Shown here piece after piece: positions 22,694-35,054 of a stretch of 64,000 nucleotides of DNA. Both the position numbers and the translations under genes were made by a program. The DNA is taken from NCBI GenBank assembly GCA_026261815.1, contig JAMPIT010000583.1:1426001-1490000 (forward strand), written 5' to 3'. A model generated the notes under the pieces. It saw nothing but the letters and a program-made list of their open reading frames with translations. It did not search any database and had not been told where the DNA came from. The DNA comes from Monarcha castaneiventris obscurior. Lineage: Eukaryota > Chordata > Aves > Passeriformes > Monarchidae. Position 1 is the stretch's first letter. Each line of letters opens with the position of its first letter.

Positions 22694-24095
22694 ATTTTCA
22701 GGCATTAAACAAGCTTGAATACAGCAGGTTAAGCAGCAGAATGATGCAAGCATTGGCAGGTTTAGAGCTGTCATTGCAGTGTTTGCCATGCAGTGATGAA
22801 GACGTGCAGTCCCCAGCACAGGTCTGGGAGCCTCTGCCAGCTGGCTGCCTGCCCTAACCTCAGGGAATTGAAATAAATGATGCCTGAGCAAATGGGCACC
22901 ATCTGGGTAAAGCTCAAGTGAGCTTGTCTGGACAAGGCTCCAGGGTCATGTAAATGAAATGGACTTTAATGTTAAGATGCATCTGTGAAGGAACACTTTC
23001 TCCTTCTATAAACCTGGCTGGGTCCAGTGCAGGTGCAGAGAGCTGGCAGTATTTATAGCCTACCTAGAATTTAGAGATTTTTAAAGATGCCCATTGTTTA
23101 CGTGCATAAACAGCCAACTCTGATGCCCATCTTTCACAGTAGCATTGAAAGCAGAAAGTCAGCCTTGAAAAGAAGTGAAAAGGGAAGGGAGCAGCCACAG
23201 AAGTGATTTCCACTGGGTTTATTCACACCTGTTGAATCTCTCTGATTTTTACCAGCACAAATCCAGAGCTTTGCTGTAGTACTGGTACATTTGGTAGGAT
23301 TTTCAGAGTTTTGAATGCAAAACACAAGTCCTGCACTTAAAATACCAGGTGAGATGAAAGTGTCATTTCAGCAGCTGCAATGTAATCCATGGTCCGAGGC
23401 CGCCTATTTTGAACTCCTTGCTCTGCTTGATTCCAGATTTAGTTATTCTGATTGTTGTTATACAGTATTTTACTTTTCTCAAGCCATTTGTGTTTTAAGA
23501 AGATATGGGAGGATTTGTATTTTATCTTGTTCACTGAAAGACTTACGTAGCTTTCAGAAGTTAGTTAATTATTTTTGTTTTTAAAATAATGTGCATGTTC
23601 AGTTACTTTGCCTGTTATATCTTTCTCCAGTCTGTGCTTGATGGTAAATGCCCCTTTGAAAGAACTCCTGAGTAAATCTGTGCATCCCATGTAAGTTTGG
23701 GAATCTTGGCTCTTTAGCTGCAGTTCTGACTCCCTAGATGACATTTTTTTCTATGCAAAGCCATTAGTCCTGGCATAAGCTTTCAGTAATATGAGTATTT
23801 TTCATTTGTAATTTTGTCTTTATGCATAAATATGTTGTATATGCCAGTGCTGCATGTTTCTGAAAAAACACCCCCAAAACTTCATCTGTATAGTGTTGAA
23901 ATCTCATAAAACTCCACACAGTGAAGACAACTGTACGTCAATGTTGTCAATTTTGGATGATTCAAGTATTACAGGCTTTCTTAAAGATATGAAATAACTT
24001 TCAGTTCCTGGTTCACAGCTTCATATTGAAACCTCTGTGACAGGTTCTGACAGCACAGTGACAGCCACGAGCAGCATTGCAGTTCCAGCCCCTGT

Positions 24096-24110
24096 CACAC
24101 ACACACACAC
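24096..24110. repeat. (CA)n microsatellite
   Basis: Seven and a half CA units. Confidence 0.9.
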
Positions 24111-25061
24111 CCACCAGATGGGTTTCTATTTATGCTTTATCCTTATTTTAAAAGGACTTCACACCTGCACTGGAAGTTCGTTCTGCGTGTCTGCCTAGGA
24201 AGGGAGGACATTCTGTTTCTGCTGAGTGCCCCTAAGTTTTCTGTGCCGTGCCCCCACTGCCTCAGCCACCCTTGCACTGTGCTGCCCCTTCGTGTTTGCA
24301 GGGTCTGGGGGCTCACAGGCAGCAGCTCCCCAGCTCCAACACTGGGATCATCCTTCCCATGGAGCCAGGGCGAGCTGTGCTGAGTTGCTCAGCTGGAAGT
24401 CACTCTGCATCTTGCAGGAGACTCATTTAAAATCATTCCTCCCAGGGCAGCTGGGGTGAAGAATTTGTTTGGGAATTAAGCAGATGCCCCTCAAAACTAT
24501 GCACTTCCTTTTAAAATCCAGTTGCCATAACAACTGTACGGCACTTTTGCTCTCAAACAAAGCACTTTTTTTGTGTATTAGGAAGCTTGCACTCCAGGAG
24601 AGCAGCTGATTTACTTTCCCTGAGGAAACGCACCATATGACTTGCAAAATGTCAGGCACTGAAGAATACAAGCTGGAGCTATAAAACCACATTAGAAATA
24701 AAATATCTTATATCTTCTCCGGGTTCTTAACTTTTTTTTTGCCTTAATAAATGTGAAGATTAAGTCAAAATTTAGCATTGACAGTATTGAGGCAAAGGCT
24801 GTGATAGATTGTGAATTATGAAAGGATTGAATGCCAGCTCTTGGAACCCTCAGGCATCTGTAAATAACCATCACAGAAACCTAGAGCTGCCACATTTATG
24901 TTCTTGAGTAAGATGGTGCTATTGGTAAAAGCCATGTAATATTGAGCAGAGTAGTGAGTACCAAGCTGCTGAATTCCTGATGCAATTGTTTAAGGATCAT
25001 GTTCTTGATCCACTGACAACTGGATAAGAGTTGCAATTTTCTACCCTCCTCTACATTATTT

Positions 25062-25286
25062 GAGAGAAACTATTTACAAGAGCCTGAAGTGCCAGGACAA
25101 GGGGGAATGGCATCCCAGTGCCAGAGGGCAGGGCTGGATGGGATCTTGGGCAGGAATTGTTCCCTGGGAGGGTGGGCAGGCCCTGGCACAGGGTGCCCAG
25201 AGCAGCTGTGGCTGCCCCTGGATCCCTGGCAGTGCCCAAGGCCAGGTTGGACACTGGGGCTTGGAGCAGCCTGGGACAGTGGAGGG
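25062..25286 (+). mobile_element. CR1 LINE fragment, truncated at both ends
   Basis: The blocks TCCCAGTGCCAGAGGGCAGG, GTTCCCTGGGAGGGTGGGCA, GGATCCCTGGCAGTGCCC and GCCTGGGACAGTGGA are clear. It stops at the point where other copies continue with GGTGTCCCTGCC, so the 3' tail is missing. An internal deletion or a rearrangement after insertion is implied, since CR1 normally keeps its 3' end. Confidence 0.92.
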
Positions 25287-27237
25287 AAAAAAATCTTAAG
25301 AGGAGAAGTTTTCTTCTGGAGAGTAAATCAAACACCTGCCTACAACTGGTTAAAACTACAAGACTTATCCTTCTCTTCTAGACTTAAGACCCCATTAACT
25401 CCCCAGCTGAATGGACAGGGACCATGACAATTGGCATGGAAATGAGTAGATTCCAGCTTTGTGAACCTTAGCAGGTGATAGCAGAGGTTGGCAATGAGTT
25501 TCTTACATCATCAGTGATATGTGTTCACACTTTCCTACACATGTATTGGAAGCTTGCTTTGCACTTCCTCATTCTCCTCCAGTCACACTCTGCATAATTT
25601 CCATTTTTCTTTTGTACTTGGAATGCTCCCCTTCACTCTGTGTTCGCCACCAAGTATTTTCTTGACCAGTAAAAATAGATTTTCCCCAGAGTTTTATTTC
25701 TGACAGAAGGCAGTAATCACGTTTCTGGAAAGTAAACAATATCAGATAGTTTTGTTTGACAGAGTCTGAGCAGAATTAGACTTGCGTGTATTATTTATAA
25801 AATAATATCCAGAAAGAACAAATGCAGAAGGTAGCAGTGACCCTGACATCTGAAGGCATGAGGATGCCTGACTTGCACCGACTGGAAGGTCTTTACTGGG
25901 TTGCAGAGGCTTCAGAAGGCTTCAAGTCTGCATTCCTAATAAATTTAATTACCTGGAGATCAGGAGTTAAGTGCTGCTCGTGTTTGCCTCGGAAGCCATT
26001 TGGCACTTGGACTGCATCTGTGCTAATCCCGTTAGAATTTTGTGCATCTGTGCTAACCCCGTCAGAATTGCCAGTGTGGTACAGAGGAGAGGAGTCTCCT
26101 CAGGGTGTGCACCCCGTGTCCATCACCCAGACAGCAAAACCTGTTTGTGATTGTGGCTCCCTTTGTTTAATTGGTAGTCATAAAATGTAGTGACTCTGTT
26201 ACTTAGGAGGGCTGTTGTACTCCTCACACATGCTAATTTAATAATTGTGGCTGCTCATGTTTTCATATTAATTTGTTGTTAGAACTTTATTAAGTCAGGG
26301 GCGGAGCTTTTTGTCCTGAAATGGTTTTTGGGAGCACAGCTGGGCCAGTGCTCTTGTGTGTGAAAGCAAATGGTAGCCTGCAGTCTGTACTGTGTAGTAA
26401 TCCACCAAACACCCACATGAAATTATCCCAAAATTCATCTTCCCCTGCATGTGTCTACAGAATTGTGTCTCTCCTTGCAGCAGAGCTACAACATCTGCAT
26501 TTCTGTTTTTCAGTCCATGAACAATGGACTGGGAGGGACTGAATGGGACATGCAAAAGAGAGGAAATGGTTGTGAATCTTTAGTTTTCAGGGAAGAAATA
26601 TCTTGTTGAGAATTGCAAATGAACAGACACCAAAACCTGGGAACCTGATGGCCTCATGCAGAGACATCACCAAGATCATGGCACGAAGCATTTAAAAATT
26701 CAATCTTGTAATTAAAACATTTTGAAAAAGATCCATCATGCAATATTTTTTGTTTGAGTAGAGAAATACATATTTAGCAGTTAATAATCTATTCAGATGA
26801 ACTAGAGTGTCAGTAAGGAAAATTTTGTTAACTTTAAGCACGATTTTAAAATTTGGTGGGGCTTAATTATTACATTTCTGTGTGTGTCATCTCCCTAAAG
26901 TGAAAAGGTACATTACTTTCAGTCTCCTAATGAAAATGCCTCTCAGCAATAAACACCTAACACTACTTCCAGCTCGTTTAGTGTTCCAGTTAATAATGTG
27001 TGCTATTGCAAAAGCAATTAAGACTCAAAAGACAAAATGTGTTTTATGGAAACGAAAGGAAAATTCAATAGTATTTTTAATGATTTTTTAAAAACTAAAA
27101 TTTGGAAAATAAAATTATGAATGGCCTTATTGTGGGTCATTGTTTTCTCAAGGTCATTGATGCAAACAGAATTCAGGCTTCTGTAATTTGTTAATTGAAT
27201 ATTCTTCTCCAGAAATGTCAGCCCCTGGTGGTTTACA
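25287..27237. other. AT-rich intergenic DNA, no gene seen
   Basis: Only a small tandem duplication at 26014 stands out. The 122-codon open frame over 25822-26190 spans that duplication and has no recognisable domain. Confidence 0.5.
26014..26069 (+). repeat. Two-copy 30-bp tandem duplication
   Basis: GCATCTGTGCTAATCCCGTT and its partner differ by two C/T changes over about 26 bases. It looks like a recent slippage or unequal-exchange event. Confidence 0.85.
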
Positions 27238-27316
27238 CCAGTGCAGAGCCAGGAGCTGGACTTGGATGATCCTTCTGTGTCCCTTCCAGCTCATGTTATT
27301 CCATGATTCCATGATT
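27238..27316 (+). mobile_element. Short CR1 3' tail with octamer repeats
   Basis: CAGTGCAGAGCCAGGAGCTGG, CTTGGATGATCC and CCCTTCCAGCTC lead into two ATTCCATG units, the characteristic CR1 3' terminal octamer. Confidence 0.88.
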
Positions 27317-28454
27317 AATAGTTGTCTTCCAAGGAAGATGCAAAACCAAATCAAAACCTAGTATTGCTGTGATTTCCAGTAGACTGAAGATTACTAAAAC
27401 ACCATATGAATAATTATGGATGCAGATTCCAGAGATGTATTATCACCATCTATTTTGTGTGGAAAAAAGAGAAAATAGATTTTACGATTTCAATACATGT
27501 GGGTATTTTCTTCCTTGCATATCTTAAAAGTAAATGATGATTTTATTTTTGTTTGGTTGTTTGGGTGGGTTTTTTTTGTTGTTTTACATTCTATAAGAAA
27601 CAATTTAAGTTCTTTGAACTCAGGAAAAAATAAATTATATTCAGTATTAAATTGTGTCTTGGGAGATGGAGGTATTGCTTTTAAAAAATCAAGACAGGTA
27701 GTATAAAAAGTGTCTGATTGCTTTCTTAGCAATTCCATTGTTTTCTTTCTGCTTTCAGAAAATTGTCTTGAGATTGGATTTCCCCTTATTCCCCTATACA
27801 GTAGCATGCAATATAAAGTAATTTTTTTGTTTCAAATACATTCTTTTTTGGTTCTATGAAGGCTTATTACATAACACAGAAGCATTTCCCCTTCGGAGCA
27901 CAAGAAGAGTGCCTGGCTTCTGGGCTTAAACAAAACTTTTAGTTTTCACTCACAAAAATAATATTTTTGATACCTTCTATTCAGATGATGGAGCCATCTA
28001 ATTTCTTCACATTTAAAAAAAAAAAAAATCAGTGTTCCCTGTGCTATGGCTCTCAGTGTGTTAGCACTGAGTATTTTCTTGCTGAGGAAACAAGAAATGT
28101 CACTTTTTTCTTCAACTTACAAATTTCAAGATGAGGAGCAAGAACATCTGTTTCAGCAATGGCTCCTCAGGATATTGAGAACTCTGCGCTCACCTTGTCC
28201 TCGGTGCCTTTTGGAAGTGTGGAGCCTCAGTGAACTTCTGTCAGTGCAGTTAATTAGCCTTAAAGCCATACAACCAACCTCAGCAATTAGTTAAAAGCAA
28301 GTTGATGTGGAGCTCCCTGTATTTGTCTGCTGTACTTCAAATGCAAAGGGCAATGATTTAAATCCTGGAATAAAAATCTGATTAGGCCCTTATGCTGTAA
28401 GAAATTTCTTGATCTGATGGATGAGATAAAATTTCATAATATTTAACAGGATTT
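27317..28454. other. AT-rich intergenic DNA, no gene seen
   Basis: Poly(A) at 28015-28028 and otherwise unremarkable. Open frames are short and AT-biased. Confidence 0.55.
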
Positions 28455-28552
28455 GAGCAATTGGCTGGGACAGTGGAAGGTGGCCCTGCAGAAGGCAGGG
28501 ACTGGAATGAGATGAGCTGTAAGGTCCCTTCCAGCCCAAACCATTCTGTGAT
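28455..28552 (+). mobile_element. Short CR1 3' tail fragment
   Basis: CTGGGACAGTGGAAGGTGGC, then CTGTAAGGTCCCTTCCAGCC and CAAACCATTCTGTGAT. Confidence 0.92.
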
Positions 28553-29901
28553 CTCTTGTACTTCATTATAATTAAGCCAAACTATGTTAAGAAATATATT
28601 TATCTGTTCCCTTGCTCTTAAGGTGCTCATTTGAGTGAGAAAGGAGTGATTTTATCTTTTATCAGTTGATATCTAAAAAAGAGAAGTATAGTCCTCGACA
28701 TGAATTGGGATGTCAGAGTTGTGTAAGGTTTTAAACAGCAAGATTTTTAGTGTGGTCTTTGACATTTTGCATGAAAATAGAAATATATTCTCTAATGATT
28801 GTGAGCACCACTTATTTCAGCACTATCACAAGCTACAAAACAGATTTAATGAAGAGTGTTACCTAACTGCCCTAGCTGATTATCCTGGTTAAGCAAGTCC
28901 TGATTTTGATAGTGAGGTAACCTCCCATCTCAGTGTGGCAGTTTAATACAAAGAAGCTTGTCTATAATGTGCTCTGCAACTTCCTCTGACCCTCTGTAAC
29001 CCTGGGTGGGTTCTATTTAACAACTGGACTAAGAGACTTCTACATTAGTATTAAAGACATATAATCATGCCATTAAAAAAAAAGAAAAAAAAAGAAGGAA
29101 GGAAAAGAAAAGAAGAAAAACCTTAATGTAAGTTACCTAGCAAAGGTAAAAAAAATAAATTCCCCAGTCTTGCCTCTCTTATTCCAGTGCACCTGCTTAT
29201 GTTTAGTACCTATCATCACCTTTTAAAATAATTTTGTACCTTGTATACACCTGAGAACAGAGAGAGTCTTCAATTAGAAACTGTAAAGTCAAATGGACTT
29301 TTAACTTCTGAGGTAAATGAAAAGGTTCCTTTTTAGCTGTGCCACAGCTCTTAGTGCTAATTTACAGCTGGCACTGTTGGATAATGTTGTAAGGCCTGTG
29401 TGCTGCTTGTTAGCCCTGTTATAAGAGTGACAATCTTAAATGTTATGTAAATAATTTCAGTTTCAAAGGCACAGGGAAATAGTAACAAAGCTGTTTTGGT
29501 GACAGGTAGTTGTAGTATTCTTTGTATGCTCCTCAAGGGAGCTTGGTCCTTTAGTGCTTTTCACCTCACATAATCAATATCTTTGGTATTTTTACACCAT
29601 GAGACCTTTGCAAAGTGTTACTCACTGAGGTCATCACGATGTTGCTTTAAATGATCCTGTTATACACCAGGAAATTCTTTCTTCTTTCTTTTAGTGCTGA
29701 GCCTCCAAGGCCTACATTTGTTATTACGACAAAATAAAAGTCCTTACTAAGCTTCCTGAAATCACTCTGCTTAGACTGCTTCCAGCTGATGCGTAGAAAT
29801 TTATTCTGAATTACTTCCATTGTGATTTGAAATAATAGTGTGAGTTGTCAGTTACTGAGAAAAGCAGAGTGTGTTTATGCCTGTGTGCTCTTAACATTAA
29901 C
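28553..29901. other. AT-rich intergenic DNA, no gene seen
   Basis: Contains an all-purine tract at 29074-29120 and nothing else that I can name. Confidence 0.55.
29074..29120 (+). repeat. Homopurine (A/G) tract
   Basis: About 47 bases of A and G only, starting as poly(A) with single G's and passing through GGAAGGAA. Such tracts can form triplex DNA. Confidence 0.85.
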
Positions 29902-30080
29902 AGTGGAAAGGGTGGTCAGGCTTTGGCAGGGAGTACCCAGGCAGGTGTTGGAGTCCCCGTCCTGGAGCTGTCCAAGGAAATGGATGTGGCACTCAGGGCA
30001 GTGGGCTGCTGAACAAGGTGGTGATGGCTCAAAGACTGGACTCTGGAGCTGTGTTCCAGCCTCAGTGGTTCTGTGGCTGT
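29902..30080 (+). mobile_element. Decayed CR1 3' fragment
   Basis: Parallel to 62510-62690: GTGGAAAGGGTGGTCAGGC, TTTGGCAGGG, GTTGGAGTCCC, CTGTCCAAGGAAATGG and GGCACTCAGGGCAGTGGGCT correspond block by block. It is heavily diverged at the 3' end. Confidence 0.8.
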
Positions 30081-30541
30081 TGTCAGCAGCCAGTGGGGCT
30101 GGCATAACCAGCCCTCAAGTGTAACTTCTGCCTTTCCTATGTGCCTTACTGTGACATCCCATCTGCAGTCAATACAGCATCTGAAAAGATCAGATGGAGA
30201 TAATTAATGAATTGCATGTCAGTAGATTAGTTCTGTAAAGAGAATATTCTAGTGCTTTCTTGTTACAGATTAAGTTATTTACTGCCTTGGGTATTCATTT
30301 GAGCTCAGCACAGCAGCTTCGTTCTCTAACACCAGCACACTCACACTTCAAGGTTCCAGCTATACTTCCTATTTCCTACTAAACAGTTCTATTTTTCTAG
30401 TTTGTATACAGTGGGAATGAATTATTAAAGAAGCAGGAAAAAAGCTGTACTAAAACCTGCTTGCTTACAAGGGGAGTTATTGAGGAACTCCTGAAGTGTG
30501 TGGGTGGGTGAGCTCCACTGAGGCACCAGAAAGACAGTAGC

Positions 30542-30564
30542 ATTGATTGATTGATTGATTGATT
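30542..30564. repeat. (ATTG)n microsatellite
   Basis: Nearly six perfect units of the tetramer. Confidence 0.95.
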
Positions 30565-30778
30565 TAGAAAGGGTGAACATGGAAAAGTGGAGGTACTTGG
30601 CTGGCAAAGAAAAGGAAATGAGACATGAAGCAGGTCACCTGTTTGGGGGTGTAAATCTTGAACAGCTCTGTGCTCATCAGGTTTGGGTTAGGACAGGATA
30701 TTTGTAGTTCCAAATGTACAAATATACTCAGGTCTGCCTTGGTTCTCCACTTGGGAGGGACCTGCTGTGTTTTCATGG

Positions 30779-31098
30779 ACTCACAGAATGGTTTGGGTTG
30801 AAAGGGACCTTAAAGCCCATCCAGTGCCACCCCCTGCCAGGGCAGGGACACCTTCCACTGTCCCAGGCTGCTCCAAGCCCCAGTGTCCAACCTGGCCTTG
30901 GGCACTGCCAGGGATCCAGGGGCAGCCACAGCTGCTCTGGGCACCCTGTGCCAGGGCCTGCCCACCCTCCCAGGGAACAGTTCCTGCCCAATATCCCATC
31001 CATCCCTGCCCTCTGGCACTGGGAGCCATTCCCTGGCTCCTGGCCCTCCAGCCCTCGTCAATTGTCTCTCTCCATCTCTCTTGTAGGCTCCCTTCAGT
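30779..31098 (-). mobile_element. CR1 LINE 3' fragment
   Basis: The + strand begins TCACAGAATGGTTTGGGTTG and continues with CTTAAAGCCCATCCAGTGCC and CCTTCCACTGTCCCAGGCTG, the antisense of the CR1 tail. About 320 bp remain, 5'-truncated inside the block before TCCTTCAGG. It is little diverged from the copy at 53575. Confidence 0.95.
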
Positions 31099-31398
31099 GA
31101 CTTGGATGCCACCAAAGGATTTCTCTGTCTCAACATATGATTTAGAGATGTTTTGGCTATGTTCAGCCACTCTCATGGTTCTAAACTAGGACTCCATAAG
31201 TCTTAAAAAAAAGAAAAATCTTTAAGTAATTGTTTATGACCATTGTTAATATGCCACAGGAATACCTACAAATATTGGCAAGATTTTCCTTCCTCAGGGT
31301 TTCAGAGTAGAAGCAGCCTGATGATTATGGGAAAATCATGCAAAAATATGGGGAAAGCAGCTGAAGGCATTCACCACATCATTCTGAAGTCCATCTGA

Positions 31399-31423
31399 AA
31401 GGTTTGAGAGTCTCTCAAACCTT
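31399..31423. repeat. 25-base perfect palindrome
   Basis: Arms AAGGTTTGAGAG and CTCTCAAACCTT around a single T. The inner part resembles the inverted repeat at 1483-1501. No U-tract or other RNA-gene signal adjoins. Confidence 0.85.
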
Positions 31424-32456
31424 CGGTAACAAAGGTGACTTTTGCTCATGTTAATCTGTTCTGCAGACAAGACAAACACTGTTAACATTTGATTGCTCAT
31501 CTCAGCACAAGTAAACCTGTGTGCTGCAGGGCAGCTTTCAGAGCAGCTCAGGCATCACTGCTTTGGGTAAACCACACCACAGAGCTGCACAGGGCTGTGT
31601 GCAGGTAAAAATTGCTGCTAAAGGATTTTGGAAATGAGTTCTTGCTCAGCTCCTTGCAAGATTTGTCTTATGCTTATTAAATGACAGATAGGAATTTGTA
31701 GTAGAAGAACAAATGTTGAAATTATTATTGTAGATATAATGGGAGGAATGTTTGATTACTCAGTTCTCTTACACCATGAGGGGAAATCTTTCCTCTGACA
31801 GATTTTATAGCCATGATATGCAATCCAATGGATTGCTGCAGTGAAAAGCTCTAAGACTGAAACCAGATGGAATTAGATGAAAACCAGAAAACTCTTTCTA
31901 TTAAAAACATACTGCTAAGTCTTATCTTTCATGACTTTGTGCTTTTATTTTTGCTCATTATTTTATAGCCTCTAAATTATCAGTCCTAAAGTGTTGATTC
32001 ATATTTGTTAATTAAACACTTTTTCTTCTTTATTCTGCTACTCTGATAACAAAATAACAGCTATTGAAGTGGGTTTAATACAACAACCTCATGAAAACAA
32101 AACCTGTGGAAATAAATTTTTCACTTTTTCCCCTTGATTATTATAAAAGGAATTACATTGTGTGCCTGTCCAGTTGTCTTGCACTGAATAAAATGAAAGA
32201 CAAAACCAAAGTAAGAGTAGTTGCATTAACTTAAAAGGGTTTACATACTACAGAAAGGCAAAAAATGAAGGGAAGGAGAATACAAACTGTAGTTAGTTCC
32301 TGAGGACTTTTGCTGAGTCCTTTATCCAAAGGAACTGGTTAAAAGGTAAAATAGGTGTAAGACTGAAGTATCAAGTAGGAAATGGACAAAGAAATTATTG
32401 GCTAAATTGTTGAGTTCATAGGCTAAGGTGAAATCTCAGAGTGGGGTTCTTTTGGG

Positions 32457-32474
32457 TTTTTTTTTTTTTTTTTT
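32457..32474. repeat. Poly(T) tract
   Basis: Eighteen consecutive T. Confidence 0.95.
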
Positions 32475-33115
32475 GTTATTGATAAAGAATTTTTGAGAAA
32501 TAGATGTAAGACTCTTGGGTAAATATTACAGAATTCAGGATCCAGAGATGGTGATTTATTATTCCACCATCCTCTGCAGGATACTCTAAAAGAATTTCCT
32601 TTGTTTCCTACCTTTATAAACAAAGATTTCCATAGCACTGTGTGCCCTTCCCCATTTTGGATACTGCTCTGACAGATTTCTACTCTGAGAGAAATTTATC
32701 CCCAAGAAATGCTGATGATCTTTCTTAACATGTATCACGATGCTGGGAGCATTCATGTATTGTCCCAGGCTTTTCCTGGAGCACTTGCCTGCCCTTTGTT
32801 TTGACACTAATGTTAGAAACAGTTTGATGTACTGTGAATTCAGGCTCTGGTGATATTCCCCCTCCTACCCTTCAGTCCATAAGTCTCTTGTCATGGCACT
32901 TGACTTCTGTTCTGCAGAGAAATTTTACCATTTTAAAGCTGAACATTTATTTACAAGCAACCAAAGAAGAAAATCTTGGTGCAAAAGAATTAACAAAAAT
33001 TTCATATGAAGGACATTGGAAGAGGAGAGAACATTTTTAAAGCCTAAAGTTTTCACAGCAGGTAAAGTTCTTCCACAATGGAGCTTTAATTTATGAAAAC
33101 AGAGTAGATGCTTCT

Positions 33116-33120
33116 GCTGG
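33116..33120. repeat. Target-site duplication of ERVL-like LTR, left copy
   Basis: GCTGG directly before TGTCTTGG; repeated at 34053-34057. Confidence 0.9.
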
Positions 33121-34052
33121 TGTCTTGGTTTGAAAGACAGGTGTCAGACAAGAAAGGCAGGAGCCTCCCCTGAAATGGAAAAATGCAACCCCCTTCCCTC
33201 CGAATTATTATAGATTTGAAAATAAGGGGCTTTCAGGCAAAGATATGAGGGATAGGAATAACAGTTCTTTACTAATAAATATATATGTATAACAACACAA
33301 ACAAACAGCAATAGCTGTGGCAGTCACAGCAAACAGCAGCACAAACTCAGTGCAGCCTCACTCGGCCTCGGGCGCTTTCCCCTGGGTGCAGTTCCTGCGG
33401 GGCGGCTCCCGGTGAGCAGGGCGGGTGCGATGGTTCCCCCGCGGCTGCAGGGGGCGCTCCGCAGCGAGCTCGGGCAGCACCGGGAATGGCAGCGCGGGGT
33501 CCCGGGAAGGGATGGGTGGAAAACCTCACAAACCCCCTGGGCGTTGGCTGGATCCTCAGGAACAGCAGGCTGGAACGGCAGGGGCGAGCGCAGATCTCGG
33601 GTGGCAGTGAGAGGTATCAAACTGCGGAGCTGTGGCAGGGAAACCCGGCAGGTCTCTCAGTCAGCACAGCGCACGAGCTACAGAGTAGCGAAAGCTCCGA
33701 GGGGCGGCGGAGCCGGATGGCAACAGTTCCGTTCCCAGACGGGACAGGGAGAAGAGCAGGCTTAGAAATCCTGGGGTTTGTCGGTAGAAAACAAACAGCC
33801 GAAGAAGCAGAAGCTTGCCGTGCTGACCAAGAGTCCACACCGAAGGCAGGCAGCTCCCAGACTGAACGCTGAGCACCCAGGCAGCCCCCGGGTGTCCCAG
33901 CCCCCAGGTGACAAAAGGGTGGCCAGTCCCACCCCGCCTCTGTGGCCAGGTCTTTTGTTTCTTTTAAGTACCCAATAGTTTGTCCCCTGGCAACTAGTAT
34001 GGGGAAAAATTCTTTAAAGAGAAAAAATGGGCTAAAATCCTAAACCCCAACA
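33121..34052 (-). mobile_element. ERVL-like solo LTR (932 bp)
   Basis: The element runs TGTCTTGG...CCCCAACA inside an exact 5-bp GCTGG duplication. On the minus strand it starts TGTTGGGGTTTAG, has an inverted CCAAT box and a TATA-like TACTTAAAAG (33961-33970) within the first 90 bases, a CpG-rich body (33350-33760), and ends CAAACCAAGACA. This is the same layout as the LTR at 20439: short U3, promoter near one end, long GC-rich transcribed part. An AATAAA near 33267 reads on the opposite strand, so orientation is likely but not certain. No internal retroviral sequence remains. Confidence 0.83.
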
Positions 34053-34057
34053 GCTGG
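34053..34057. repeat. Target-site duplication of ERVL-like LTR, right copy
   Basis: GCTGG immediately after the LTR end ...CCAACA. Confidence 0.9.
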
Positions 34058-34944
34058 TTTGACTGACAGTTGTTTTCAGGGGGGAGTTATCCTTTATATA
34101 CTCTTTTTTTGCTTTGCTCTCCTTTATATTTTATATTGGGAAGGACTAAGGAGAGATTGATCTGTTGCAGAATAAGCACTCATCCTTTTGTTTTGTGGCC
34201 TGACTCTTTGCACTGCTCTGTGGCATCACACTTGTTTTTTCCCTGGCAATCTATTTCTCTCCCTCAGTTGCCTTCAAGCTCTTCCCTGAGTGTTTTTCCC
34301 AATCTCCCCTTTGCAGTACCACTGTTTTCTCCTCCATGATCTCTCAGTCTCTGTTATGCTTCTCTGGTTTTTGCCAGTTCTAGGTTGGAAATAATTTCTC
34401 TCTTCCTGCGTGATTGAAACCAGCAGCACAGGCACCCTCCACCCTTCCCTCTCCCTCCACCCTGCTCATGGCCAGAATTTCTTCTGGGATCTTGCCACAG
34501 GTTAAATCTATTCTGTTGCCTTACCAATGCTGGCCTGTGGCTTTGCTTGCACCTCCATCACATTCTCCACAGTGAAAACCTCGCCCATGACTCCAAGGGT
34601 TCCTTCACACACAGCTTTGTCTTTGAAAGTTTTGTATTTGACACACAGGAGACAAAAGAATCCTATTCCCTCCTTTCTCCTTTTCAGCAAGTGCTGGAAA
34701 TGCTGGATTGTCTGAATTCAGTGCTTGTTTTCAGGGATGTTTTTCATATGGGATTTTCTCTTTCAAGTTGTGCAGTTGTTTACACTCTCATTTTTTATAG
34801 AAAAAGGGATGTTAGAAAAAATGGTCAATTTATTTTCATACTATACACCAAAGAAGTAATAATCACTTTTTTTATGCCAAGGAGTTACATGTGAGAGGTG
34901 CCTAATTTTTAGTGGTAAGCAACGATTTACTTATTATTTACATT

Positions 34945-35008
34945 AGCAATTATTTATAGAATTTATTTATAGCAATTTATATTATTTATAGCAATTTATT
35001 TATAGAAA
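34945..35008 (+). repeat. Degenerate AT-rich minisatellite
   Basis: Four or so imperfect copies of AATTTATTTATAG(C), spaced by 14-21 bases. Confidence 0.8.
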
Positions 35009-35054
35009 GCATATTATACATTGTCTCCAGTACCAAGCTGCTATACTATGAGAT

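Larger units (their letters stand above)
21748..25061. other. AT-rich intergenic DNA, no gene seen
   Basis: About 3.3 kb with two simple repeats (22617 and 24096) and no recognised transposon or exon. Sequence at 24220-24400 is GC-richer but its three overlapping open frames are not protein-like. Confidence 0.55.
31099..33115. other. AT-rich intergenic DNA, no gene seen
   Basis: Holds a perfect palindrome (31399) and a poly(T) tract (32457). No exon or RNA gene recognised. Confidence 0.55.

Noticed and set aside
25822..26190. 122-codon + frame
   Set aside because: Spans a recent 30-bp tandem duplication and has no recognisable domain.
33324..33872. CpG-rich overlapping frames as a host gene start
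   Set aside because: Inside the 33121-34052 LTR with exact target duplication.
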